NCBI GenBank assembly: GCA_947095535.1
Contig: OX352774.1
Location: forward strand, 115,261,996-115,325,995
Length of the DNA stretch: 64,000 nucleotides
Origin: Poecilobothrus nobilitatus
Taxonomy: Eukaryota > Arthropoda > Insecta > Diptera > Dolichopodidae
Direction of reading: 5' to 3'
Each line of letters opens with the position of its first letter. Position 1 is the stretch's first letter. Positions 1 through 11,303 of this stretch are shown in pieces. The translations under genes were made by a program, and so were the position numbers. The notes beneath the pieces were generated by a model. The model had not been told where the DNA came from. It saw only the letters and a program-made list of their open reading frames with translations, and ran no database searches.

Positions 1-1599
1 TATATTCTGTGTTCCAATTTTGCGCTTGCAATACTTTACCAGTCAGCACTTGTAAATTATCTGTTCACCTAGTGGAGAACGTCTGCTGTATCTTTTTTCA
101 TCTATTTTTTCTTTACCGCTCAGTATTTTAGGTTTGAAATATCTTAGGTAAGATTGACTATAACTTGAAGCTCTCAATGCTTTTGTTTACAATTCTACTA
201 CATAAACTCCAATAGAAAATATAAGAGACTTGATTTGATCTCTAAAAAGAGTTCTTTGGTGTTTTACGATTCCTGCATATTTCGGTCACGTTTATGGTTT
301 GTTCTCTTATCATTTTGAGTCTTTGATTTAATTTTTCGGAGCAGCTGCTTCTATATCTAACGTAAGTTTAACTTAGCTGTAATTAAATATGATGATGACT
401 TCGTATCTAACTGATTACTGAGTATCTACACTGTTAGATTAAATTTCATAGATTTTTACTTTTGATTTGTGAAATAAGTGCAACCGTTAGATAATAAGTG
501 AGATGAGGTTTTTTATGATTTAGAAAATATATAGTAATAGTGTTGAACAAGTTGATTATTTATCTACTTGAGTAACTATTGTATCTTATGTTCGATTTGT
601 CTAAAAAAAAAAACAAAACGTAGTAGACAAAATTTTGCGAGAAGCAATTTTAGAATTTGATTCAAAATCTGGGGATTCCCTTTTTCCAAAATATTTCCAA
701 TTAAATTTAAATTAATTATCGTGACATCTTGTTCGACGATATTTTTTCAATACAACAACTTTTAAACAACAAAATTAATGAGTTAAAAAATTAGAAAGGC
801 AACCAGAAGAGGTTGTATTCTCTATTGTTGCACGAATTTGAAAATGGCTTACTAAGCAGTTCGCACCAGCTATGTTTAAAAATGTTTATTGTTTTGCGCT
901 TTTGCGTGAATTTTACAAGAACTCATAATTTTGTAATTGAAAATTATACACCCAATCCTTACTAAATACTATCAACTATGAAATATAACCTAACAAGGGT
1001 TTGAATAGAAACTTTTAATTGGGATGCTAGGGCTTAACTACCAAGCCATGTCTGACAGATATTATAGTATATTATACAGAGTAACAAGTAAATTCAATTA
1101 ATTTCAAATTTTTTCAAAATCGAATATTAAAAAAGGTCTAGGAAGTGTATTTTTTTTCACCTCTGTCATCCAGTAATTACTACAATTTCTTACAGAAACA
1201 ATACAAAAAAAACAACAATCTACCCAAACCTAAGCTGATTTTCTACTATTTGAATAAGATTATAAAATTTGCTATACAGTTTCTCTAAAACATTTTCTAA
1301 ATATTATCTTTTTTTTTTTTTTTGCTATTAGTTATTTTACAAAGGCTGTTCAATACAATACATAAATTTTTTATAATTACCGTAGTTATATTAAATATGA
1401 CTAAAACAAAATAATAAATACCATAATTACTTTTAATATTCAGTTATTTTATTAATTTTTAAATTAAACATAAAATTAAAGGATACAAAATACATATAGG
1501 AAAATTGTTTATATTTTCTATTTAATAACTTAGACATTAAATTGTAATAAATATTTAACATAAATGTAATTAAAAATAAATAAAAAATTTTATATTTTA
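1..1599. other. AT-rich DNA without recognisable gene
   Basis: I see no reading frame with recognisable protein content on either strand. The stretch has ordinary AT-rich composition with short homopolymers (a T run near 1310-1323) and no tRNA-like boxes. It ends where the foldback element begins. Confidence 0.6.
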
Positions 1600-2345
1600 T
1601 ATAATGACATGGCTCCATGAAAAAAGTCCTCAAATCCAAAAACGAAAACAGTTCCAAAAATGTTTATGAAACTTTCGGAACTTTTTACGTATTATGTTAG
1701 GACTTACAACTGGAGACTTTTATAAAAATTGTATTTTTTAAAAAAATCTAAAATATTACTATGGAAAAAAGTCCCCAATCAATAGTATATTCTAGAGTTA
1801 GTATGAAATTTCAAAAACGAAATTTCTTTTATATTCTATACTTTTATAAATATGACTTATAAATTCACATACATTTAAATACTCCGTAAAAGGGGACTAT
1901 CCTGATTTTGAATCTAAATTTAAAATGTCTCCTAATTTCGAATCTGACATATGCATATATATAAATATACACCTATTCAGAAAAAAGTGGCAACCCTGAT
2001 GTTGAATCTAATTTTAAAATCTCTCCTAATTCAGAATTTCATGTGCACATATTTATAAATATTATGGAAAGAGGACAATTCTGAGTTTGAATCCAAATCT
2101 AAAATCAATTCTAATACATAGTAGTTAATGTTTACAGACTTATCTATTAAAGCATTCAATTTTGATATTTCTCTTTGAAAAAATCACAAAGTCACAAAAT
2201 TATGGACTTTTTTCGTTTATTTTGGGGACTTTTATAAAAATTATATTTTGGAGTCTCTTGGCAGATGAAAAAAGTTCTTGATATTAGGGACTCTTTTCTT
2301 TTTGGTTTTGGGGACAATTTTCTTGGAAACTAGTTTCACGGATCC
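1600..2345. mobile_element. Foldback (inverted-repeat) element with internal repeat-R units
   Basis: The left part (about 1608-1800) and the right part (about 2160-2345) are imperfect reverse complements. The left reads GGCTCCATGAAAA then AAGTCCTCAAATCCAAAAAC. The reverse complement of the right reads GGATCCGTGAAAC, then TTGTCCCCAAAACCAAAAAG. A second matching pair, 'gacttttataaaaatt', lies near 1715 and 2226, in direct orientation. Between the arms sit three direct units of repeat R. No transposase frame and no clear target duplication are visible, so this is at best a non-autonomous relic. Boundaries are approximate. It shares the R module and AAGTCC-type end sequence with the larger element at 40465-42151. 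Confidence 0.5.
1885..2115 (+). repeat. Repeat R, three tandem units of about 85-96 bp
   Basis: The phrase 'ctgattttgaatctaa' recurs at about 1901, 1997 and 2080. Each time it is followed by 'taaaatctctcctaatt' and then an AT-rich 'catatataaatat' spacer. The same unit recurs at 24765-24850 and in both orientations at 41440-41940, so it is a dispersed module and not a local satellite. It has no coding potential. Its function is unknown. Confidence 0.6.
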
Positions 2346-3747
2346 TATTATATTATCTTTTATGTGATATTTGAATTGTTATTAAAAAAAATTTAATATT
2401 GAAAAAGCATGAGCGAACGAACTACTTGTTGTTCTTATAAAAAAAAAAAAATGGCGCCTTTTACACGTTTTTAAACATTTAATTCAGATTTATTAAGTAT
2501 TTATTATTTATATTCTGACTACACAAGTAACTTTTTTTTTGTGAAATCTATAGTTAAAAATAGTTTCGAGAGGAGGAGTTAAATAAAAATAGACCAAAGA
2601 TCAACCTACGACATATTTAAGAAATAAAATTTAAATTTTAATTAATAAACTTTTAAAATTGCTGTTTAATTAAAATATTTCAGCCACAATAAATAATTTA
2701 GTACATATTAAGTAGGTAGTATTAATTATTACACTGGGACTAAGTAATTATCCACTGTCTACTATAAAAATAAAGGTTTGGATGGATGTCAATCTGAACT
2801 AAAATGGAAAAAAATTATATTTTGCTAATAATAATATATCATATCGAACTTTAGCTCAGGTAGGAGTAGGGCTATATATGGTGCTGACAGTATATAGACA
2901 GTATTTAAACTAGAGTTTAGAATTTGGGACATGGAAAAGTATATTCGTAAATCTTAATTAAAATCTAAAATGTTAATTTATTAGAAACAAACATTTTTAA
3001 TTCAACAGTACCGAAAGAATACCTCAAATGTCTCACTATTCAAAATAACAATAAACTTTTTAATTGTTATTTAAATTATTCAATTGATCAAAGATATATA
3101 TATATTTTTTTTATAGCTAGCGATAAAAAAATCTCATAATATTTAAAAATTTGATTTTTATCGTTTTTAGTTTCCTTCTTTAATAGTTTTAATATTTATT
3201 TAAAAAAAAAAAAAAAAATTAATTAGTAAAAATACTATAAATTATAAGTAAACTGGTTAAGTAGCGAAAATAAAAAATTAAAAATGCTAAAACAAAAAAA
3301 AAGTGAAAGTAATGTTAAAAAAAAATTAAAGTACATACTTATGACTCTTAAATAATTATAAATGTATTAAAATTTAAATATTTTGAAAGGTTTTTTTTTT
3401 TTTTTCGGCATTAATTTGAAAATTTTCCTTGGCATATTTTGCTAGAATTTAAAGTGAGCGAATAATAAATTTTGAAATAGAAAATGTTTATGAATATCAT
3501 TTTGGTTAAATACTTAAGAAAAAATTTAATTTTATTCCAAAATTAAAATGATTAGGTTAGTACAAAATTAAATTAATATTTATTATTATTTCATTTATTA
3601 AATTTAAGTTAAAGTATATTTACATCACTAAAGGATTCGGTAAGTTTTATTTTAAAAACCTATGTAAGTAAAACGTTGTATACTTAAACTTCATGTTGAC
3701 ACTTATGGTAATTATATATCGTCGTCAATAAAAAAAAATTTTTTAGA
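2346..3747. other. AT-rich DNA without recognisable gene
   Basis: Nothing coding is recognisable. It contains several A or T runs (for example around 2440, 3203-3218 and 3391-3405) and is very AT-rich throughout. No repeats shared with the rest of the window were noticed. Confidence 0.55.
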
Positions 3748-3920
3748 AGCCTCGGAGGATGGGTAAGAGCATATAAAATACACCGTAAAAGCCGAGAGAG
3801 TGTGGGTTGGAATCCCATCCCACTTACAAGTCGTAAGAGTAATTCCCCCTTATATACGGCCACGCCTGAAAAGAAAATGCTGCGTAATTTCCTTCTATGC
3901 TAAAAAAACAAAAAAAAAAA
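3748..3920 (+). mobile_element. tRNA-derived SINE, family 2, copy 1
   Basis: This sequence matches the copy at 20079-20262 over its whole length. Shared blocks are 'gggtaagagc.tataaaata' (box A region), 'gagagagtgtgggtt.gaatc' (box B region, about 3805-3815), 'cgtaagag', 'cacgcctgaa' and a terminal A-rich tail. Box B carries a C-to-G change (ggttGgaatcc instead of ggttCgaatcc) that would weaken the Pol III promoter. Both flanks are A/T homopolymers, so a target duplication cannot be told from low complexity. Two copies with a common tRNA-like head, common body and A-tail are what a SINE family looks like. The family is not one I can name. Confidence 0.7.
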
Positions 3921-4862
3921 ATTTTTTTTAATTTAAAAATGATGACAATCATCGTCTCGGAAATTTTTAAATAAATTTTTTCTTTTACCGTAGTCGTCGT
4001 TTGTTTCATATTAAAATATTAATTAAAAAAAATTAAATGACGATCAATGACGTCATAAAATTTTTGATCCAACCACTTCTTAAACAGTTCCTCCCTAAAA
4101 TATGTAGGATATAAATTATTTACTTATATTTGTCCGAGGTTGATAAAACGTATCACATATAAAAGTGTGATTTTAAAGAAAACCACTTGCAGAAAAAGCG
4201 GATCAATGTGTTTAATCTCGAAAAATGTAATGAAACAAGAAGGGGAGTCTTGTTTTTTTCTTAGAATGTGTTAAAAACATTTTAAAAACAAAACTTCTGT
4301 CCTTCTAATCATTTCAGGCAAGTTTTTGTAACTTTGAACTGCTTCAAGCCCCATGGTCTTCTGTTGAACATATTATAAAGAAAAATCTCTCTTGTATAAA
4401 TTTTTTGCGAGAATATTAATATTATATTAATATAAATATAACGAAGAATATTAATATTATTAAGATATGATACATCTGCAATTAATTAAGCTAAAGTTCA
4501 AATACAGTAAACCTCTTTTTTGAATATTCTTCGTTATAAAAATGTACCTACTAAAGATCAGTTATTATTTATTCAATCTGTGTAAATTTTTGGAAAATTT
4601 CAAAAAAAAAATGTACGATGAATTAACTACACTATATATACTTCTATAGTAAAATAACTATAGATACTTGTAGTTAAAACAAAATTATAAGACTTGCATT
4701 AAATATTTTAATTACAATATTAAGTAGCTATAACTTATAATTAATTTAATAACAATTTAAATGACAAAAAAAATACCATTAATAATATTATTATAGTAAT
4801 ACAAAACAAAGCAGAAACAAAACATAAGAGTTTCTAAGGCACACATTTAAATAAAATGCCCA
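3921..4862. other. AT-rich DNA with a short tandem dyad
   Basis: No coding content is recognised. Around 4411-4470 the phrase 'gaatattaatattat' occurs twice in direct orientation, each copy itself nearly palindromic. Nothing else stands out. Confidence 0.5.
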
Positions 4863-5187
4863 GAATTGTTGAGAAAATTTCCTAGTATATTTTAAGCTGA
4901 AGTGTATGCAATTGAAGGATGCGTACAATCTAACCTCGGCAGATGACAGAAAAAACTCCATATTAGAATAGAGAATGACGGTACAAGCAGATTCTGTCAA
5001 GAAGAAATAGAATTTTCAGGACACCTACTCCACAACTGCGGAACTTTACTGCAAGTAAAACGTGTGCACATAAGCGCATACATGTCCCCTTAAAAGCATA
5101 TCAAAGATAAACTGCCAACAATAAACATCGAGAAGATTTTTAGCTTCTGAGAGGTAGGAAGACTGACAGAATTAATATAAGTAGAGG
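4863..5187 (+). pseudogene. LINE ORF2 C-terminus remnant (RNase H end plus zinc knuckle)
   Basis: One frame reads through about 108 codons with five in-frame stops, the last at the end. It contains 'AEVYAIEGCVQSNL', which resembles the RNase H motif F-Q-A-E-x-x-A-I with the catalytic glutamate still present. It then contains 'SRFCQEEIEFSGHLLHNCG', which resembles the C-x2-C...H-x4-C knuckle that follows RNase H in some LINEs. The first cysteine of that knuckle is now serine. The segment between the two motifs is shorter than normal, so an internal deletion is likely. No upstream reverse transcriptase was seen, so this is a 5'-truncated dead copy. The LINE clade (I, R1 or Loa-like) cannot be settled by eye. 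Confidence 0.65.
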
Positions 5188-5842
5188 CAAAATCCGCAAC
5201 ACAGCAAAACAATAGATTTACTTCAAAATGTTGAAGTATATTTTATACTTTTTTTAAATAATCTAATCTAACCTGAGGTACATATTTTCGAAACTACTAA
5301 AATATAAAGCATTCTAGAAGAATTGCTATTCAATTTTCGACTTCTTTAAACGAACATTAAAATTTTTAAATTAACTTAATTTTAACGGGAAATCCCTAGT
5401 GTGCTTTTGGTTGGTGCATTCAATTGAAATCTCAAATTGGTTTTTGTTTTGACATCAATAAAAAAATATTAATTTAAAATTAATGTGTTGACTATAGTCC
5501 TTTTAATATAAGATCTTTTCCAACTTTGCGCAACTGTACCACAGCTCCGAAACAAATAAAAAAGGTCTACATAAAAAAGTCATTTTTTAAAATTAATTAA
5601 CGGACATATTAAAATTAATAAGTAGCTATACTTATTTTTAAATATATTTTTTAAAAATGTGCTAAAAAATGTAGCTCTTATTACCGTTGTATATAATAGT
5701 ATAGTAATCCATTAAAAATTGCCTAATCATGTCTTTTTATTTATTAAGCTCATTATACCGAAAAAAAAAGTAATTTTAAAACTTATTAGTTTAATTTTAC
5801 ATTTAGATTAGAGGCAATCAAATAAAATAAAATAAAAAAAAT

Positions 5843-5866
5843 AAGCTCGGAATCTTTTCTGAGCTT
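5843..5866. other. Short stem-loop (10-bp arms, 4-nt loop)
   Basis: AAGCTCGGAA, then TCTT, then TTCTGAGCTT: nine of ten positions pair, and the stem is followed by T-rich sequence. In a eukaryotic AT-rich context this may be chance. It is too short for a miRNA precursor. Confidence 0.35.
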
Positions 5867-6287
5867 TTATATTTTTCAATTGTTTAAAAAAATTTAATTG
5901 GATGAAACCATATATTTTTTTTTGAATTTTATCAAAACAAAAAAAATGGTAATTAATTTTAATTTTATGTATTTCATTAAAAGGTATTTTTGTTTTTTGG
6001 TATATTTTATTATTTTCCAGAAAAGGATTTAAATCTATTAAATTTTTTTATTTTTTAGTTTTTTTTGGAAGGAAATTTGATGTCTTATTTTAAGTTTGCT
6101 GCTTGTGTTAAATTTTTTATATAATTTTTTTAATTCTTTGTTTAAAAACAATAGTTTAGTTACAATTCTCTGCCATATTATTAACTACATAACACCGTAA
6201 TGTTTCATAATAAAAGTAATTTTTGAATTTTCTTTAAATACGCATGACAAAATATGTAGTCTGTAAACTTCAAATCAGTATGCACCT

Positions 6288-6350
6288 CCAATCGACTTTA
6301 CCACCATTTGACAAAAAAATTAATTTCATAGAAAAATGGCAGCATTGTCA
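6288..6350 (+). repeat. Dispersed repeat fragment shared with 50190-50255
   Basis: 'ctccaatcga.tt.a.caccattt' followed by 'aaaaatggcagca' occurs here and again just upstream of the LINE fragment at 50290. Because the second copy abuts a LINE, the shared piece may be an untranslated part of that element. Confidence 0.4.
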
Positions 6351-7878
6351 AATTTAAATTAACGTCAAATGAAGTACTCGTGAAATTTAAAAAAATCTGT
6401 TGTGTCCATCACAGAACCTATCACGGGAATAGGAAAACTTAATATTTGTTTTTTTAATAGGGTTATTTACATTATAATAAGAACAATATTATATAAATGT
6501 GTATATAGCTATATTTTTTGTATATTTGTACATTTTATGTATTGTCTATTCTACATATGTACAATTCATGCACAAAATTATAAAATTAAAAACAACAAAC
6601 CACGTTTTCACACAAAATAAATTTCATATTAGTAAAATTGACTTGGGGGAAAAAATTCGTAAAAATTAGGAAGAACCTAAAAGTTTGTTGGATAAAAAGT
6701 GTTTTATGAAAAAGTTGTTGTTTTTACTTGTGTAACTACTTTCCGTTTATAACTGTTTTTCATAATATTTTTCTGTTTCAAAATACTTGTAAAAAATTGT
6801 AAAAATCGTCCTGGACAAGTGGTATTTGGCGCTAATGAATTTCTACCAAAAGTTTATCAATGCGAGATATTTAATTGGACATTTAGGCTTTAAACATTAC
6901 TAAGACAAATAGATAGATACCACTTCAAAAACACTTAATTTAGGTTTGTACGTACCGGAGAAATGCATATATGAAAAAATCTGATGTTCGAAATTTTGCT
7001 GCTATCAGAATACCTTCGTATATATACATTACACTTACACGATCGATAAAAAAGTTTGAGATTTGAACTTGACATATAAATAATTTTCTATTTTTTCTAA
7101 CTCCATGAACTCTAGAATTCCTAGGCCTTCTTATTCCTAGGACTCACAAGACCTTTTTATATTCGGCTCACTAGACCATCCGACCTCAATGTCTCTCATC
7201 TTTTGTTGCCAACCATCGTGTAATATTTCTTTTTAAGTTATGTTATCTTCAACTAATAAAATCGTCTGTCTACCAAAAATAACTAAAGTCCTAACTAAAA
7301 GCTCTACTAACATAGTAAGTAACACAATGTCAATATGTAAAAATATAATGTTGAAGCTTTAATTTTTGCGGTTTAATTGAAACAAATTGAGCTTGTTGTG
7401 CACCTAAATGTATCTAAAAAATAATATGTAAAAAAAATATTTTTTAGTTTTAAATGAAACACATATGTATGTAATTTAAATTTAAAAAAATATGGGATAT
7501 TTTTTATTCACATATACATTAATTATTGTTTCTGATATAAAATACGTTTTACAATTTTATACCAAATGTTTAAGTAAATTAAGAGATGTTAAATCGATTC
7601 CATTACAGCAAGAGTAAAAATTTTTTATTCCAGTATGTAATTCATAAATAATTAAAGTACCTCGAAGGGTAAAATATGTACCAAAATACTGTGATTATAA
7701 ATATTACAATCCAATTTTAGTTGACGCAACATTTGTAACAGGTATGAAAATTATATACATAAATGTATTTTACTGTATATTTTTATAGTATAGTTATTGT
7801 AGTATGTCGTATATCCAAACAAACATCAAACCTTGTACACTTACCTAGTACCTACCTAATCACTTAATAAGATCATGC

Positions 7879-7955
7879 AGTAAAAATTGTTGACAAATAT
7901 CTTGATTTAAATTATAAACAAATGGAGCGGAACAAAATAATTTAGGAAATTAGTT
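7879..7955 (+). repeat. Direct repeat of about 75 bp, left copy
   Basis: 'gttgacaaatat.ttgatttaaa' followed by 'taaacaaatg' and 'aacaaaataa.ttag' matches 8526-8603 with scattered differences. The two copies lie about 645 bp apart and bracket the SINE at 7972-8216. They are too far from its ends to be its target duplication, so they are an older repeat. Confidence 0.5.
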
Positions 7956-7961
7956 TAACAT

Positions 7962-7971
7962 AATATTATGT
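7962..7971 (+). repeat. Target-site duplication of SINE-1, left
   Basis: AATATTATGT stands directly before the SINE and is repeated exactly at 8217-8226 after its tail. A 10-bp duplication fits target-primed insertion by a LINE machinery. Confidence 0.7.
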
Positions 7972-8216
7972 GTATTCAGCCATTGGTGCAGTGGTTGACG
8001 CACCGCTTCTCATTCATAAGGGAATGAGAGGTCTCGGGTTCGATTCCCGGCTGGGTACAATAATTATAATATAAAAAAAAATATTCATATATCGCAATAT
8101 GTAAATACTTTATATATCATTATATCACGTACACCCCACATTCCTACCAGGAAACAGGAGTTATAGCTACCTGGCACATTTATGTACCACGGTACCTGAA
8201 TATAAATAAATAAATA
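7972..8216 (+). mobile_element. tRNA-derived SINE, family 1, near-complete
   Basis: The head is strikingly tRNA-like. Box A is TGGTGCAGTGG at 7984-7994 and box B is GGTTCGATTCC at 8037-8047. Three arms can be drawn: a D-like stem GGTGC/GCACC, an anticodon-like stem CTCATTC/GAATGAG, and a T stem TCGGG/CCCGG. TATTCAG and CTGGGTA can pair as an acceptor stem with G-T wobbles. A body follows ('ccacattcctaccaggaaacaggag' split around 8137-8160, then 'ggtacctgaatataaataaa'), with an (AAAT)n tail. It is about 245 bp with 10-bp duplications on both sides. Pol III transcription and LINE-dependent mobility are inferred from the class. A 3' fragment lies at 46821-46930 (minus) and a partial head at 31009. 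Confidence 0.85.
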
Positions 8217-8226
8217 AATATTATGT
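8217..8226 (+). repeat. Target-site duplication of SINE-1, right
   Basis: An exact second copy of AATATTATGT, starting within the last AAAT unit of the SINE tail. Confidence 0.7.
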
Positions 8227-8525
8227 ACATTACGTACGCACGTACTTACATATTTACATACGTAGTTTTAATTTTTTGTGTTGACAAAATTTTGTTTGTA
8301 AATCATAATACGTAATGTGAAGCATAATTTTGTAATGATCTTTACTTTTTATATTTTTTACTATGTACATAAATAATATTATGTATGTATGTAGTTTGAA
8401 TTTGGCAATTGGAGTTATTTTGAATAAAATTTTATTTGTATATCTATATACACAATATACATAATAAATATTCCTAAATAAAACACATAAAACATTAATT
8501 TTTAACGACATGCATATTCAATATG

Positions 8526-8603
8526 CAATAAAGAATGTTGACAGCAAATATTTTGATTTAAATAATAAACAAATGTTGTAAACAAAATAACTTAGCAACA
8601 TAC
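8526..8603 (+). repeat. Direct repeat of about 75 bp, right copy
   Basis: Partner of 7879-7955. It shares 'gttgacagcaaatatt.tgatttaaa', 'taaacaaatg' and 'aacaaaataacttag'. Confidence 0.5.
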
Positions 8604-8796
8604 ATAAAAATATTGTATGTATGGATTGTGTTTTGCTAATTATGCTAATACAAAACACCAGGAAAGATCAAAAATATAATGTATATGTTTGTATGCATGA
8701 ATAAGAGATAAAAATGTAAGTTTTAAATTCATATATACAAAATATATACATATTTTATTCAAAAAATGTTGATGTATAGATAGTTAAAAAAAAAAA

Positions 8797-8875
8797 AGTT
8801 GCATGTGAACTGGATTCGAACAACATGACCCCCGCTTTTGAAACCTGTACACTTTCCTCTGCACCATACCACACT
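8797..8875 (-). mobile_element. Decayed tRNA-like sequence (SINE head or tRNA relic)
   Basis: Read on the minus strand it has a box A-like TATGGTGCAGAGG (complement of about 8858-8870) and a box B-like GTTCGAATCC (complement of 8812-8821) at tRNA-like spacing. The sequence is followed at once by a run of twelve T on that strand, which would act as a Pol III terminator. The T stem does not pair well and no clean cloverleaf folds, so a functional tRNA is unlikely. It differs from SINE families 1 and 2 and shows no SINE body. Confidence 0.5.
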
Positions 8876-10654
8876 TATAAATGTTGCTAACAGATTACGA
8901 AGATAATAAAAAGCGTGACAGAATGACAAATAAATAAATAAACCGACACCGACGAGTTAATATAAAAGCATATAAAATAGCGAAATTTCAGTTTTTGACT
9001 CCAAAAAACTTTCATATAATACTTGTTCCCATAATTTCTCGTTGCTTAAGTATATTTTATATTTTGTTACGCTCGATATGCAAAAACAACTATCAAGTAT
9101 AATAATTTTTTCGTAAAGTACCAGAACAGGCAAACAAACAGACTGATGTACGGACAGATGAACAGATAAACAAACTAAATAAGGAAATATTTTTAAAATT
9201 TTTAAAGAACGAACGAGAAATTGTTCAGGTTAATATTTTACTTAACTTTTCTATTTAAGTGTTTTTAATTCGAAACACTATTTTTTTTCTTTTTTGCAAC
9301 AGCTTTGTAAAATGAAACAACACTTCATCACATATAGTTATATCCTCTAATAAGACTATATATTAAGGAAAAAGTTTTTTTTATATGAGTGAACATATTT
9401 TAAAATAACCTTGTTAATTGCGGATAATCTGTTTTAATTTTTAAGGTTGATTTTATACTTTACCAGGTACCACCAGTATCAAGGTTGATACATTAAAGTA
9501 CTCAACTACTAATTATTAACAGAAAATAAAAAAAGTAAAAAATTTTTTTTTTTCTTTAATCCTTCTTAGAAAGCAAAGCCGAAATTTTTCAAAATTATTG
9601 AAGGAAATGAAATTTTTTTCATAAACAACATATTAAAATAAAAAAGTTTAGTTATGGAAAGTGTTAAAATAAAATTGTTTTATATTAATTACAACATTTT
9701 ATTTTCACCTTAACATGTCTAAGGATTCTTTATACATATATTAGTTTGATATGAAGAAAAAAAGTTTCGAAGAAAAAGGAAAAAAAGAATCATATTTCTT
9801 TTGCAAAAAAAAAAAAAAACAAAACCAAAATTTCTTAATCTTCCAAAATTTCTGTAAATTAATAATTTGAAAGTATTGGGCGAGACATAATTTGTATAGA
9901 AAATTTTAGAGTATTTAATGAAGTTGAATCACAAACTGTTAAACAGGTTCAACATTGGTATATTGAAGTTTGTTCAAAGACTAAAATTTGTGGCAATTGA
10001 ATCATTACAAGGTGAAGGAATCTGAGTAAAAATTTAAAGATAGTAAAAATTTATCTTAACTATTCGCGAATTTTCGACAATCAAAATTTTCCTAAAAATT
10101 GGAATGAAATATCACCTTAAAAACAGAACAAACTTTATAATATGAAATTAAATGGATTAACAATGATTCCCTCTAAAAATTACAGCAAAGTAACGGGAGA
10201 TATTGAAAAAAAAAAAATTTAACTTAAAATAAATAAATTCAAATGTACCTATTAAGATTTCATTGTGCTCAGATAAAATGCCAGATTTAGAATATATTCT
10301 AAATTGGTTAAAATAAAAAAAAATTTCTTTTTATAGTCATTAACGTCTTCATTTGGAAAAGGAATAATTTTAATTAAACTAAGAATTTTAAGGATATAAT
10401 AATATATTTTTACTTTTTAATAAAAATTAATCGAACATTTATTTTTTTTACTCGTTTTTAGAAAAATTTGCTTTTTGTTTTTTTTTTTTTGTTTTATTCA
10501 CCTGAGCAGAATAAAATAACCTTTCAGATAACTGATTCGTGTAATTAATTCAATTAAATCTATCTAAAAAAAAAGAAAAAAAATCCAAATTGAAAAAAAA
10601 AATCAATTTATTCCTTTGTAGTTTTGATTTAGCCGCTCTGATCAATTTCCACAC

Positions 10655-10678
10655 AAAAAAAAAAAAAAAAAAAAAAAA
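10655..10678 (+). repeat. Homopolymer run, A24
   Basis: One of the longest uninterrupted homopolymers in the window. There is no SINE or processed-gene body beside it, so it is probably simple slippage and not a poly(A) tail. Confidence 0.8.
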
Positions 10679-11280
10679 CAAAAATACTTTGTATTAAATA
10701 TATAATGTGAAAATTTATAAAACCTTCTGCTGTTCTTACTCGAATATTCTCTACATACTAAATGAAAAAAAAAAAAAAAAATTTACTAAAATCAATAAAA
10801 AAAATAGTATTCAATATTGATAGAAAGGATGTGAACATGAAAAGATAATGAGGACTACCTATAATTTTGTTCTCATCTCATTTTAAATCTAAATTATATT
10901 CAGATTTTGGGCACAAGCATGATTCATTTTTTTCATACAAAAATTTCAACTGATTGTACGAAATTAATAAAATTTTGATAATCCCCTTTTTCCCCCCTCC
11001 ACCTTTCAATTTCTTCTATTTTCTGTCTCTTTCTATTCTGTTTTTACATTAAACAGATATTTGTTTAGTTTAAGACTGAATTCAATTTCAATATTGAATT
11101 TAAATTTAACATAAAAGAAAAATGGACAGAAAATGGATTATCACTATAGGCACAAAATACATAAAATGAATAATTAATAAATTATAAATACAAAGTTCAG
11201 TTCAATCCAGACAGTTGACAAAAAGTCAAACTATAACAAAATGTAAATATTTGTTATGTAATGAAATGATATCCTAGAAA

Positions 11281-11303
11281 TTCATTTCATTTCATTTCAT
11301 TTC
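11281..11303 (+). repeat. (ATTTC)n microsatellite
   Basis: About four and a half copies of a five-base unit, 'ttcatttcatttcatttc'. Confidence 0.85.

Larger units (their letters stand above)
5188..7961. other. AT-rich DNA; one hairpin and one dispersed repeat fragment
   Basis: No coding sequence is recognised. It contains the stem-loop at 5843-5866 and a fragment at 6288-6350 that recurs at 50190-50255. The less AT-rich patch at 7085-7220 has 'attcctagg' twice but matches nothing I know. Confidence 0.5.

Noticed and set aside
7085..7220. Less AT-rich patch with repeated 'attcctagg' and a 30-odd-codon minus frame
   Set aside because: I could not match it to any transposase or host protein. 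The evidence is too thin to call.
7972..8060. A genuine tRNA gene
   Set aside because: The head folds well, but it continues into a SINE body with (AAAT)n tail and target duplications, so it is a retroposon.
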